Source: Prostheceraeus crozeri
Taxonomy: Eukaryota > Platyhelminthes > Polycladida > Euryleptidae
Reading direction: 5' to 3'
DNA: 64,000 bases
Assembly (NCBI GenBank): GCA_907163375.1
Contig: CAJQUW010001731.1
Location: 153,820-217,819 of the forward strand
The notes beneath the pieces are model-generated. The model was not told the origin of the DNA. It did no database searches and worked only from the letters and a program-made list of their open reading frames with translations. A program made the position numbers and the translations under genes. Positions 18,427-28,560 of the stretch are shown one piece after another (the stretch's first letter is position 1; each line of letters opens with the position of its first letter).

Positions 18427-18741
18427 AGAGTTCATGAGCTAATACAATTTCTGCGGATTCTTCTTCCCTCTGTTCATCGGAGTCAGGCATTGCCGTTTGA
18501 TTTAATTGTGACACTCGTTCTTTCGACGCTTTTCGATCACACGTGACACCACTTGATCATAATTTCCGGCCAGGTTTGCACATACTCGTATTACGGATAT
18601 CACAACTTGATAAAGTGTCGGAAAATATGTTGGAAAACATCTCTTCGAGAATTTCCACTTTGAAAACTTGTCGTCTCGGATGAAAAATTGCATCAACTCG
18701 TCCGGTGCAATGAGTCGGCACACTTTGCGAGTAACTAACAA
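18427..18741 (-). CDS. Unidentified possible 3' exon inside the large transposon
   Basis: A minus-strand acceptor-like site (CTAATCATCTCAG, near 18,750) is followed by an open stretch, VTRKVCRLIAPDELMQFFIR then KWKFSKRCFPTYFPTLYQVV, with normal-looking composition to a stop at 18,502. In the next frame a short acidic tail (MPDSDEQREEESAEIVLAHE) ends at 18,427, so one base may be lost between them. I do not recognise the family. Could be an accessory gene of the element. Confidence 0.3.
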
Positions 18742-19599
18742 CGGTTGAACCTGAGATGATTAGTTGATTTGTGGAGAAATTAGTGCTTTCAGAACGAAGG
18801 CGTCCAGGGCGATTTGCAATCTCACACGTTCCAGCTTCACCAACTTTTCTTCCAAGGAATTGAACTGAAATTAAGAAGTCTACTGAAATCACCTTAATCA
18901 CTGAAGAGTGGATATTTTTGATAATCATCATTGCATGTGTTAGAGGGGAAATTATTACGAGAATTCGAGTGATACATGGTAGGTGATTTGACACATACAT
19001 GGTTTGATACATGGTTAATAGAATCTATATTTTTGTAATCATAGCAAGGTATGATTTGGCATACGAGTAAGGAGACTTGGGGACTTAAGACTTTACGGCT
19101 CTTTTAAGTTAAATTAGCTTTCATTTGACTTTATAGTAGTGATGTGAGCGATCAACCAATCGCTAATCGGTTCATTCATTATGACCCTGTTCAAATTAAC
19201 TTATTCCATGCATTTTAAGATAAGTTAAGTCGAAAACAAGAGATACATAATGTGCAGTAAAACATTATGATAAAATATTCCATAATAATATTAGCAATAA
19301 TATGCTAATTTTTATTACAATCAATTATCTTCAATTTGGTAGTAGGCGTATTTTTATACGCATGCCACTTAATTACATTATTTGAAATGCTATGTTATCG
19401 CAGCAAGATAATGTTGTTTGTCGGTTACCCATGTTAACGGATTGACTAATTCACATCAGTTAACCGTTGAAAAAGAAATTTACGGGTCCAATCTTGACAC
19501 CCGAGATTTTCGCTAAGCTGTTTACCATTTAAAAAAACACTAAAACCAAAGGCCAACATTGGTAGAAACGAATTTCATTAAAACTTACCTAAAACACCG

Positions 19600-19894
19600 T
19601 AGTATAAAAAGGCCTTTCACCAGTCAGTCTAGTAGATGTAACATCGACAGAAATTTTTAGAATTGTAAAATGAGTTCGATGCATGAACTGACACATCGAT
19701 TCAAATGTATTCACTGTCTTTACGCATGTCCTATCAAGGCTGTGTTCGAGGCGGTCTATTTGAAAAGTGCCTCCGCCTCAGACCTCAGCAATAATATAGT
19801 AGAATATATACCATATACTGTAGTTATAATAATAACATGGTATAAACGTGATATGATGCTATACGATAAAATCAATTTTTCGTTGTCGGTCTAG
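19600..19894 (+). promoter_or_regulatory. TATA plus initiator promoter ahead of a short open frame
   Basis: TATAAAAAGG at 19,602-19,611 is followed about 25 bases later by TCAGTCTAG, an initiator-like sequence, and by ATG at 19,670. The 74-codon frame is unrecognised; the first 45 codons look coding-like and the rest AT-rich, so it may be a first exon. This is the only convincing core promoter outside the Polinton. Confidence 0.4.
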
Positions 19895-20016
19895 TTCTAC
19901 ACACTGATGATTAATCTTGCTATTCTTAACACGGTAGGCCTACAGTAGTCTACAAATTTGGTTGGGTACTGCTGTCATAGATGTTCATCTTTGACCCCAG
20001 TACCCAACCAGATTCA

Positions 20017-20102
20017 TGCACTCCGAATTATTGAACAGTACTATAGAAGGCTACTACTGTAATAGTAGCCTTCTATAGTACTGTTAAATAATTCGGAGTG
20101 CA
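20017..20102. repeat. Near-perfect 86-bp hairpin (MITE-like)
   Basis: Arms of about 42 bases begin and end with TGCACTCCGAATTATT / its complement and meet at the centre (CTACTACTGTAATAGTAG) with almost no loop. Only one or two mismatches. Self-complementary enough to form a cruciform or small RNA hairpin. Confidence 0.9.
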
Positions 20103-22470
20103 ATGGCAATCCATTTTTCATGAACATCATGCGCATAGCTATACCCTCACATAGTCTGGTAAAGAAACATAACAAATATGACGTTCATATAATATGGTCG
20201 ATTTCTATGAGTTCATGTTTTCTCAACCAGCCTAGATCTACATTTCATTAATCAGAAACTTTAATGGATCTACTTCACAGACATGGTCGGCTAGTTGTTG
20301 CCTATACAATACCCACTAATTAATGAAAATTCATTCATTAATTAAAGGAAACGGCGGTGATGGTGTCCAAACGCCGAAGTAACTAAAATCACAATAGCCG
20401 AATTCGAACCATATGTTTTCATAGATTTACTTGTTATTGAATAGCGGACACTACAACTAAATACACTGCAGACGACTGATGAATTACTTGTACGGTAGTA
20501 AACCAATGGAATCTATTCAATGGAGGACATGCACGGTATCTATACTTCATTAATTTTTTATATTGGGTGGCATAAATTGCATCTATAACAAATGTATATC
20601 AAATAACATCAAATATATGCATCAAATAATAGGATTATATCAAATCACATCATTCATTAAAATTTCGAAAGCCGTAGGCGGCCAAATTTTTACGCCTCCG
20701 CCTCCACAGCCCTGTGTCCTATAGTTTGTCTATGCTGTCCTTGTATGCCATATTCGGAATTTCAACTATGTTGTAAGACTTCGATCATGTATAAGATTTC
20801 CACGATTGTCCCATACGGTGATGAAATGAAAAATTGAAATCTATTAGCAAAAATCAATCCTTATAATTTTTCAATTCCATACGTATTGCGTAAACACAAT
20901 GAAAATTCAAACGTTTAGTGGAAAATCCAGTTGTGTAGTTCATGAAATAGTTAAATTATGATTACACTGTATGCACCAGTCACCATGTCAATCATAAAGT
21001 GAAATCCGCCCCAAGAACTGGGAAAACTATTCAAATCGCATGAATCCATAACGCGCGATTGCTACATAAGATCAAATATTATCATACAATATAGCCTAGG
21101 CCTATACTAATTAAGAGCCCTGCTGTTTCCAATGTGAATGCAACATTCTAAAGAAACATGACTGCAAATAGAAATTAATTAGGAAATTTCCGAGCTCACC
21201 ATTGTGTCCATATCGTTGATGCAGAAGACATGTATCTAGTGACAATGGCAGATGGAAGTAAGTCGACAACATTGAGCTGTTTTTCGTTGTCTGCCTGTTG
21301 GGGTCTGGAATACTAATGGCCACGACTAGGACTCATCAAGACCATCACAGGAAACCAATTTTCCATTGAATGTAGTGCAAATTCAGACCTGTATTCAGGC
21401 TGACTAGAAAATTATTCACGGCATAAGATGTACAGTCAGTTAATTTAGATTGTGAGGAATAAATCGGTGTGAAATGCCATTAGACGACGTTGAATTGTTC
21501 TCCAAACTGCACCACACTGAATCAGATATATATTAAGCATTGAACAAATCACATCCACCTTCAACGGTGAGACATTGAGATAACCAAGTCAATTTTCTCA
21601 GTCGACATTCGCCTGCAATTGTGAAAGTTGATGATCGGCTGTTCCCTGTTCCCTCTGCAAGTTCCCTGCGTTGACTGCGCTTCACGGCCTGGCCAATCAC
21701 GTGAGCAAAAGGGGCGATCGATCACAAGATAGCAAAACATTGCGCTGCTTGAAAATGCGTGTCGTGTGTGAAAAAGTGTTTATGCCGCGTCAAGCAGAAA
21801 ATTCGCGCGCGCCATTTGCTTCAGCTGAATCACAACCAAAGGCAATTGTATAGTAACAGAGTGACTAGATTGCCCTTGCAGACGCAAGCATATGGTTCAT
21901 GAGTGACATTACCGCCCGTCAAAATGAATTGGACACAACTCACAAACTATAACTTCCAAGATCGCCCGACATGCACCACACAAGGATTCGATAGAAAAGA
22001 AATTGAAATGAACGCAATGCATGCACGGCGACGTTCTTTACTTGTTATGCTCACTGAAATCATAGTTATAAAAATAGCAAGAAATTGCCCTGGTTATTAC
22101 ATGTTACGCAAAAAATAATATTCCTGTCGAAATTATGCACGCGTTCGATTCTGGCGGCCTACGGTGTACTCTCGCACACTTCGGCAAAAGTAGAAACATA
22201 GAATGCAATCAAGCATAAAACTAAACGCTTCGATTTAATAATACTTAAAACAAGATGCCGAATTACAGATCATCGATCTTCAATTCATCGCTAGACCACA
22301 AAATATTCTGGAATGTAATCTGCATTTCAGCAAACGTTCGACTTAGATGTTGTTTGATAAAACCAAAAAGAGGACTGAAAGATAAACGAATCAAGTAGCA
22401 TTCGATAAGTTTAAGCAGAACAAGTATGTATATTATATCAGAATTTACACGGAAATTTCCGGACATGCGC
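20103..22470. other. No gene recognised
   Basis: Rest of the 7.7-kb element interior. One GC-richer patch at 21,650-21,850 with short frames of no recognised family. Confidence 0.4.
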
Positions 22471-22774
22471 AACCGTTTCTATTCCGTGAAGCGTCCGTAA
22501 ATCATGAATTTAAAGTCCGAGAAACGGAAGCCCGACGGATTTCCGTATACTGCCGTTCTTTATCCGCACTCTCGTGGACAAAAGTGTGAGTTAATGGAAG
22601 ACCGACGGATGTCCATTTCTTACCCGTTTTGTCCGCGGACAAAGCTTGCTCGGCGGGTATAGCCCAGAACCATAGAAAGAGGTGAAGCTAGATATTGTAC
22701 TCATATTGGAATCATTGACATAGAATTTGACACTCTATGCCAATAATTCCAATATTCGCACAATATCTGACACA

Positions 22775-22961
22775 TAGATATAATATTATTATCGCTATTT
22801 TTACATGCATTTAATGGGCCTATATCGTTACTCATTGATTCCTAGATTTCTTAACTAGCATTTAGATATTAACTGCACATTAGATATTATGTGCAGTACA
22901 ATGATATCTAGGAGTACAATTACTGCTATTTTGCGTGCATATTCATGTCTTTGGTAAATAT
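22775..22961. repeat. Extra half-copy of the Crypton-1 foldback, outside the palindrome
   Basis: This stretch (AATATTATTATCGCTATTTT ... TTCATGTCTTTGGTAAA) is the reverse complement of 23,035-23,215 and directly matches 27,390-27,542. It lies just outside the left inverted repeat end, creating a second, smaller inverted repeat. Confidence 0.85.
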
Positions 22962-23099
22962 ATTTCTTTTAGAGAATGTCTGTCTTATTTCCCATGTAAA
23001 TATCCTATTAAATATATTTTCTTTTTTTGTAAGAATACCTTTACTTTAAGAAATATTTTTACCAAAGACATGAATATGCACGCAAAATAGCAGTAATTG

Positions 23100-23372
23100 T
23101 ACTCCTAGATATCATTGCACTGCACATGTTAAGAAATCTAGGAATCAATGAGTAACGATATAGGCCTATTAAATGCATGTAAAAATAGCGATAATAATAT
23201 TATATCTATAATGTTATAATAGTATATAATTTTATATGATCTATATTTAATAATCTATGTAATTATAATACTATAATAATATCATCGCTATTTTTACATG
23301 AATTTACATCGTTACTCATCGATTCCCAGATTTTTTAACATATGCAGTGCAACGATATCCAGGAGTAGGCTA
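23100..23372. repeat. 270-bp AT-rich foldback inside unit A
   Basis: CTAGATATCATTGCACTGCA at one side pairs with TGCAGTGCAACGATATCCAG at the other, with ATCGCTATTTTTACATG arms and a very AT-rich middle. Also present at 27,232-27,504 and, as half-copies, at 12,860-13,020 and 22,775-22,925, so it is an integral part of the family or an old nested MITE. Confidence 0.85.
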
Positions 23373-23544
23373 CAATTATAAGATGAACAATTCATCTTAA
23401 TAAGATGAAATAACATAAACGATGGACTTCTAAATAATTTGACTGTGATCGTATGATTTAATTCAACTTAGTCTACCTGTTTATTTTCAGCCTTTTATTT
23501 AGAAGTCCATGCAGAAAACAAATCATCTTTAATAATATCATAAA

Positions 23545-25035
23545 TCAAAAGTTCATTTCAAGAGATGAGCCATCAGAGTTATGTACACTTATTCTTTTTG
23601 GAGCAATTTTCAATTCTTTGCAGAAATCTTTTAGATCATTCAAAGTGATGGGTCGACCGACAGATTGTTCAATAGTATTCGTTGTTACAGTATCCGTAAT
23701 TGTTGTTATTGTGTTGCTGCATTCTATGTTTGAGTTATTCACTTGATTAGATAACACATTCGAAGCTAATCGCATTCTTTTGTCCGATACCTCATCGTAT
23801 ACATCAATACATTCACTACGATGGCCGGATATTTTCTTAGCTAGTTTCTTGTCTCCTGTTTTCTCAATAATTCTTGTAACTGCTGTTCGTCTTCCACTTT
23901 GGTTGGTGTAATTTCCGTCAAATCCAGCCGCTTCCATGAGTGATCGAATAGTCAAAGACAATGTATTGTGACCCATGGGTATGGGATTATACCATTTGGT
24001 AGCTGTGTGGTGCGGATGTGGTTGCAGAAATAAGGTTTGTGTATTGCATATAGCTGGTCTGAGATTTATCATTTTCTTATAAAGTCTTATCACACAACGA
24101 TTGGCATTTTCTGACGGCCAGATTCTCACAGATTTTGGTTCGATGTGATGATGCTTTAGGCCATGATTGTTGGTTTTTGATGTGTCTTCATAATACTTCA
24201 AGATTTCAATATTTGTTTTGTACTGAACAAGATTTAGATTGCCATTTTCTCTGTATGATAATTGTCGTAATTCAGCTCCTCCTCTTAATCCACAATGCTT
24301 TGAAAGCAAATAAAGCAAAGTGCGATTCAGCTTCTTCGGATTATCGTCCCCAAGATAAAATCTGTTCCATAGATCTTCCTCCTGTTCTTCTGTTATAGAT
24401 ACCGCTCTTTTCGGCTGTTCATCGTTTCCTTCCTTAGCGGTCTCCTTCATGGCGCCGTCTAGCGCGTTTCGAGCATCTTCAAAGTCGAAGTCCGTAAATA
24501 TATTCCATTTTTTCTTTTCTTTTTTGCGAAGCCAATAATTTATACCGTTAATAAGTTGTCTTAAAGACTCGCTCGGATACTTCAAACCATTTCTTTTTCG
24601 CACTTCAAACACAAAAAACTTCAATGCCGAATTAAGATTGGCTTTTGTTATATCTTTGAGAGACGAATGTCCATTCTCAGATAGAAACATCAAGGCTTCT
24701 GAATTACTTGCCAAAATGTGTTCGTTTCGTTCTCGGACCCACTGGTTGAAGGTTCCACATGCCCATTTAGCATTGCTTAATGTTTTTTGTAGAGTTTGTT
24801 TTTCTATTCTTAAATCAATATCAGAGATGGAGGATGGTAATTCATTTCGTGATGTCCTTGATCGTTCATTTTCTAAGTTGAGCGGTGTAAATATTGAGGA
24901 TGATTGCTGCTGTTGGACTATGGTGTTCAGATTTAGAGTTGTTGAAGTTGTATTCGTTGAAAAATCGTAATTCGCCAAAAATTCGTCAAGTGTGTTAAAA
25001 TCTTCATCATCAAACAATTCGTTAGATAGAGACAT
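23545..25035 (-). CDS. Crypton-1 tyrosine recombinase (DUF3504-type), intact frame
   Basis: 496 residues, no breaks. The N-terminus is a Gln/Ser-rich leader (residues 1-75). The SAM-like core-binding domain follows (WACGTFNQWVRERNEHILA, FVFEVRKRNGLKYPSESLRQ, IFTDFDFEDARNALDGAM). The catalytic domain has the first Arg in KHCGLRGGAELRQL, and NQSGRRTAVTRI takes the H-x-x-R position with Gln instead of His. GHRSECI supplies the third-box His and VYDE the nucleophilic Tyr. The last about 70 residues (THT-rich, then RISVHNSDGSSLEM) are family-specific. Cuts and rejoins DNA through a 3'-phosphotyrosine intermediate. The His-to-Gln change also occurs in unit B. Confidence 0.88.
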   Translation of the reverse strand: MSLSNELFDDEDFNTLDEFLANYDFSTNTTSTTLNLNTIVQQQQSSSIFTPLNLENERSRTSRNELPSSISDIDLRIEKQTLQKTLSNAKWACGTFNQWVRERNEHILASNSEALMFLSENGHSSLKDITKANLNSALKFFVFEVRKRNGLKYPSESLRQLINGINYWLRKKEKKKWNIFTDFDFEDARNALDGAMKETAKEGNDEQPKRAVSITEEQEEDLWNRFYLGDDNPKKLNRTLLYLLSKHCGLRGGAELRQLSYRENGNLNLVQYKTNIEILKYYEDTSKTNNHGLKHHHIEPKSVRIWPSENANRCVIRLYKKMINLRPAICNTQTLFLQPHPHHTATKWYNPIPMGHNTLSLTIRSLMEAAGFDGNYTNQSGRRTAVTRIIEKTGDKKLAKKISGHRSECIDVYDEVSDKRMRLASNVLSNQVNNSNIECSNTITTITDTVTTNTIEQSVGRPITLNDLKDFCKELKIAPKRISVHNSDGSSLEMNF

Positions 25036-25192
25036 GCTTCAATATGAATGATATGATCTCAAATGGAATCATTGCAAACGAAGTTTGAATACCATAAACA
25101 AAATTTCTAGGGTGTTATTAGATTGTAAGAAATCCCTAGGTAATTCTTACAAATGCATAAAAATAAGACAGACATTCTCTAAATCTAAGCAA

Positions 25193-25276
25193 TTTAGAGA
25201 ATGTCTGTCTTATTTCCCATGTAAATATCCTATTAAATATATTTTATTTTTTTGTAAGAACACCTTTACTTTGTAA
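25193..25276 (+). repeat. Solo terminal fragment of the Crypton-1 family
   Basis: A third copy of the outer-end sequence (TTTAGAGAATGTCTGTCTT through TTTGTAAGAACACCTTTACT), truncated, lying between units A and B. The 9-base TCTAAGCAA precedes both this fragment and unit B. Confidence 0.85.
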
Positions 25277-25281
25277 TGGTT

Positions 25282-25415
25282 AGAGGATAATTTGGTAAAA
25301 CTATCATAGATAGAAAGGTATCATTAACAAAGATATGCCCGAGGGCTTTAGCCCGAGGGCATATCTATGTTAATGATACCGAGATATCAATGATAGATTT
25401 GCCAAATTATCCTCT
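25282..25415. mobile_element. 134-bp palindromic MITE between the two Crypton units
   Basis: AGAGGATAATTTGG ... CCAAATTATCCTCT ends and a perfect central hairpin GATATGCCCGAGGGC-TTTA- and complement. It sits exactly at the centre of the large palindrome and breaks up the solo terminal fragment. Confidence 0.85.
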
Positions 25416-25569
25416 AAGCAATTTAGAGAATGTCTGTCTTATTTTTATGCATTTGTAAGAATTACCTAGGGATTTCTTACAATCTAATAACACCCTAGAA
25501 ATTTTGTTTATGGTATTCAAACTTCGTTTGCAATGATTCCATTTGAGATCATATCATTCATATTGAAGC

Positions 25570-27055
25570 ATGTCTCTATCTAACGAATTGTTTGATGATG
25601 AAGATTTTAACACACTTGACGAATTTTTGGCGAATTACGATTTTTCAACGAATACAACTTCAACAACTCTAAATCTGAACACCATAGTCCAACAGCAGCA
25701 ATCATCCTCAATATTTACACCGCTCAACTTAGAAAATGAACGATCAAGGACATCACGAAATGAATTACCATCCTCCATCTCTGATATTGATTTAAGAATA
25801 GAAAAACAAACTCTACAAAAAACATTAAGCAATGCTAAATGGGCATGTGGAACTTCAACCAGTGGGTCCGAGAACGAAACGAACACATTTTGGCAAGTAA
25901 TTCAGAAGCCTTGATGTTTCTATCTGAGAATGGACATTCGTCTCTCAAAGATATAACAAAAGCCAATCTTAATTCGGCATTGAAGTTTTTTGTGTTTGAA
26001 GTGCGAAAAAGAAATGGTTTGAAGTATCCGAGCGAGTCTTTAAGACAACTTATTAACGGTATAAATTATTGGCTTCGCAAAAAAGAAAAGAAAAAATGGA
26101 ATATATTTACGGACTTCGACTTTGAAGATGCTCGAAACGCGCTAGACGGCGCCATGAAGGAGACCGCTAAGGAAGGAAACGATGAACAGCCGAAAAGAGC
26201 GGTATCTATAACAGAAGAACAGGAGGAAGATCTATGGAACAGATTTTATCTTGGGGACGATAATCGAAGAAGCTGAATCGCACTTTGCTTTATTTGCTTC
26301 AAAGCATTGTGGATTAAGAGGAGGAGCTGAATTACGACAATTATCATACAGAGAAAATGGCAATCTAAATCTTGTTCAGTACAAAACAAATATTGAAATC
26401 TTGAAGTATTATGAAGACACATCAAAACCAACAATCATGGCCTAAAGCATCATCACATCGAACCAAAATCTGTGAGAATCTGGCCGTCAGAAAATGCCAA
26501 TCGTTGTGTGATAAGACTTTATAAGAAAATGATAAATCTCAGACCAGCTATATGCAATACACAAGCCTTATTTCTGCAACCACATCCGCACCACACAGCT
26601 ACCAAATGGTATAATCCCATACCCATGGTCACAATACATTGTCTTTGACTATTCGATCACTCATGGAAGCGGCTGGATTTGACGGAAATTACACCAACCA
26701 AAGTGGAAGACGAACAGCAGTTACAAGAATTATTGAGAAAACAGGAGACAAGAAACTAGCTAAGAAAATATCCGGCCATCGTAGTGAATGTATTGATGTA
26801 TACGATGAGGTATCGGACAAAAGAATGCGATTAGCTTCGAATGTGTTATCTAATCAAGTGAATAACTCAAACATAGAATGCAGCAACACAATAACAACAA
26901 TTACGGATACTGTAACAACGAATACTATTGAACAATCTGTCGGTCGACCCATCACTTTGAATGATCTAAAAGATTTCTGCAAAGAATTGAAAATAGCTCC
27001 AAAAAGAATAAGTGTACATAACTCTGATGGCTCATCTCTTGAAATGAACTTTTGA
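25570..27055 (+). pseudogene. Crypton-1 recombinase of unit B, five one-base losses
   Basis: Same protein as 23545-25035 but split into several frames. Compared with unit A, one base is missing from each of five short homopolymers. They lie near 25,852 (CC to C), 26,267 (CC to C), 26,300 (TTT to TT), 26,428 (AAAAA to AAAA) and 26,628 (GGG to GG). The same catalytic residues are otherwise present, including the Gln in NQSGRRT. The pattern suggests either very recent decay or homopolymer sequencing error in one of two nearly identical arms. Confidence 0.88.
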
Positions 27056-27231
27056 TTTATGATATTATTAAAGATGATTTGTTTTCTGCATGGACTTCTA
27101 AATAAAAGGCTGAAAATAAACAGGTAGACTAAGTTGAATTAAATCATACGATCACAGTCAAATTATTTAGAAGTCCATCGTTTATGTTATTTCATCTTAT
27201 TAAGATGAATTTTTCATTTTATAATTGTAGC

Positions 27232-27504
27232 CTACTCCTGGATATCGTTGCACTGCATATGTTAAAAAATCTGGGAATCGATGAGTAACGATGTAAATTC
27301 ATGTAAAAATAGCGATGATATTATTATAGTATTATAATTACATAGATTATTAAATATAGATCATATAAAATTATATACTATTATAACATTATAGATATAA
27401 TATTATTATCGCTATTTTTACATGCATTTAATAGGCCTATATCGTTACTCATTGATTCCTAGATTTCTTAACATGTGCAGTGCAATGATATCTAGGAGTA
27501 CAAT
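27232..27504. repeat. 270-bp AT-rich foldback inside unit B
   Basis: Inverted counterpart of the foldback at 23,100-23,372. Confidence 0.85.
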
Positions 27505-27980
27505 TACTGCTATTTTGCGTGCATATTCATGTCTTTGGTAAAAATATTTCTTAAAGTAAAGGTATTCTTACAAAAAAAGAAAATATATTTAATAGGATAT
27601 TTACATGGGAAATAAGACAGACATTCTCTAAATAAACATAGCTTCCTTCCTTTCCCTTTCTGTCTTGAAAGCATTAGGAGATAGCTGATAGAAAGGGGTG
27701 GCATAGAAGTCTTTGCCACACGTAGGCCTAGTTATATGCTTGCTTACTTTGAGGAAAGAGTAGGCTATTGAGCATTATAAACCTGCTGTCGGTGGACGGT
27801 AATTCGTCTTCTAAAAGTGTCCCCGGTTTGGCCAATATAATATTCACGACAATTCCGACATTGCAATTTGTAAATGAGCAATATGTAGAGGAGCATATAA
27901 CTACATTATAATTCTGCAATTAATTATTTAGTCACATCAATGTTCACATAGTTGACCAGTCGTCGGGAGATCATTTTGAT

Positions 27981-28270
27981 TAATGAGAGTGTGTTAGAGA
28001 AAACTCCCCAAGTTTAGGTCGATGCTTTCTTGAAAGTTAAGTACAAAGTTAAAACAGGTCAGACGGGCCTTCGGCGTCCAGCGCCTTCGAAACGGTCGAT
28101 GGTAACCAGGTAGGTTATATATGATAGGTTATTATATTATGATAGGTTACCATCGACCGTTTCGAAGGCGCTGGACGCCGAAGGCCCGTCTGACCTGTTT
28201 TAACTTTGTACTTAACTTTCAAGAAAGCATCGACCTAAACTTGGGGAGTTTTCTCTAACACACTCTCATT
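27981..28270. mobile_element. 290-bp near-perfect hairpin MITE
   Basis: Arms of about 125 bases (TAATGAGAGTGTGTTAGAGA ... GGTTACCATC and its complement) with a short AT-rich loop (about 28,105-28,140). The arms include CGAAACGGTCGATGG and GGCGCTGGACGCCGAAGG. A diverged copy of one arm is at 56,557-56,760. ACATCAATGTT occurs both 40 bases left of the hairpin and immediately right of it. Confidence 0.9.
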
Positions 28271-28560
28271 ACACATCAATGTTTTTTGCAATCGGTACCA
28301 TGTAACCCGGTTCTATCTGTTTCATGACCGTGATCGGCGGTAAATCCGATCCTATATCTTTTTATTTTTAGCTTCAGAAACACTCACATGCTATTGCCGT
28401 ATAATCACATAACTATGATTTCCCAAAGACACAGCCCAGTGCAACAAATATCTATTTTTGCATCTTCCCCTTTTCAAATTTTGAGCTCATGTTGTTGAAT
28501 AGTTTCTTTTATATTATGTGCCCTGATGATAAGAACGCTACCATTTATATATAAAACAAT

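Larger units (their letters stand above)
14919..22657. mobile_element. Large inverted-repeat-bounded DNA transposon (CCCGCCGAGCAA ends)
   Basis: CCCGCCGAGCAA at 14,919-14,930 is repeated inverted at 22,646-22,657, each flanked by TA. Both ends carry many TCCG/CGGA words over about 200 bases (14,935-15,130 and 22,480-22,640), as subterminal motif clusters of large DNA transposons do. Inside are a piggyBac fossil, a further ACGGA array, a promoter-like site and an unidentified minus-strand frame. I cannot assign a superfamily, and the piggyBac gene may be a nested insertion rather than its own transposase. It may be two related elements sharing end sequences. Confidence 0.6.
22968..25183 (-). 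mobile_element. Crypton-1 unit A, tyrosine-recombinase element with terminal inverted repeats
   Basis: A 2,216-bp unit bounded by TTTAGAGAATGTCTGTCTT at 22,968 and its exact inverted copy ending at 25,183. It contains one open recombinase gene, a 95-bp hairpin with ATGGACTTCTAAATAA ends (about 23,420-23,508) and a 270-bp foldback (about 23,100-23,372). Classical Cryptons lack inverted termini, so this arrangement is notable. Confidence 0.8.
25422..27632 (+). mobile_element. Crypton-1 unit B, inverted copy of unit A
   Basis: A 2,211-bp unit with the same inverted ends as unit A but in opposite orientation, so 22,968-27,632 is one 4.7-kb palindrome with a 238-bp spacer. Nucleotide identity to unit A looks very high by eye, with only scattered substitutions. 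Unit B is five bases shorter, matching five one-base losses seen in its gene. Confidence 0.85.

Noticed and set aside
18557-19012. 151-residue minus-strand frame overlapping the 18.5-18.7 kb exon
   Set aside because: The alternative frame starting after a splice acceptor has better coding character; this one has none recognisable.
22968-27632. The whole palindrome as a foldback assembly artefact
   Set aside because: Arms stop exactly at inverted terminal repeats on both the outer and inner sides, and outside sequences differ, which fits two insertions better than a folded read. The homopolymer losses in one arm still deserve a read check.
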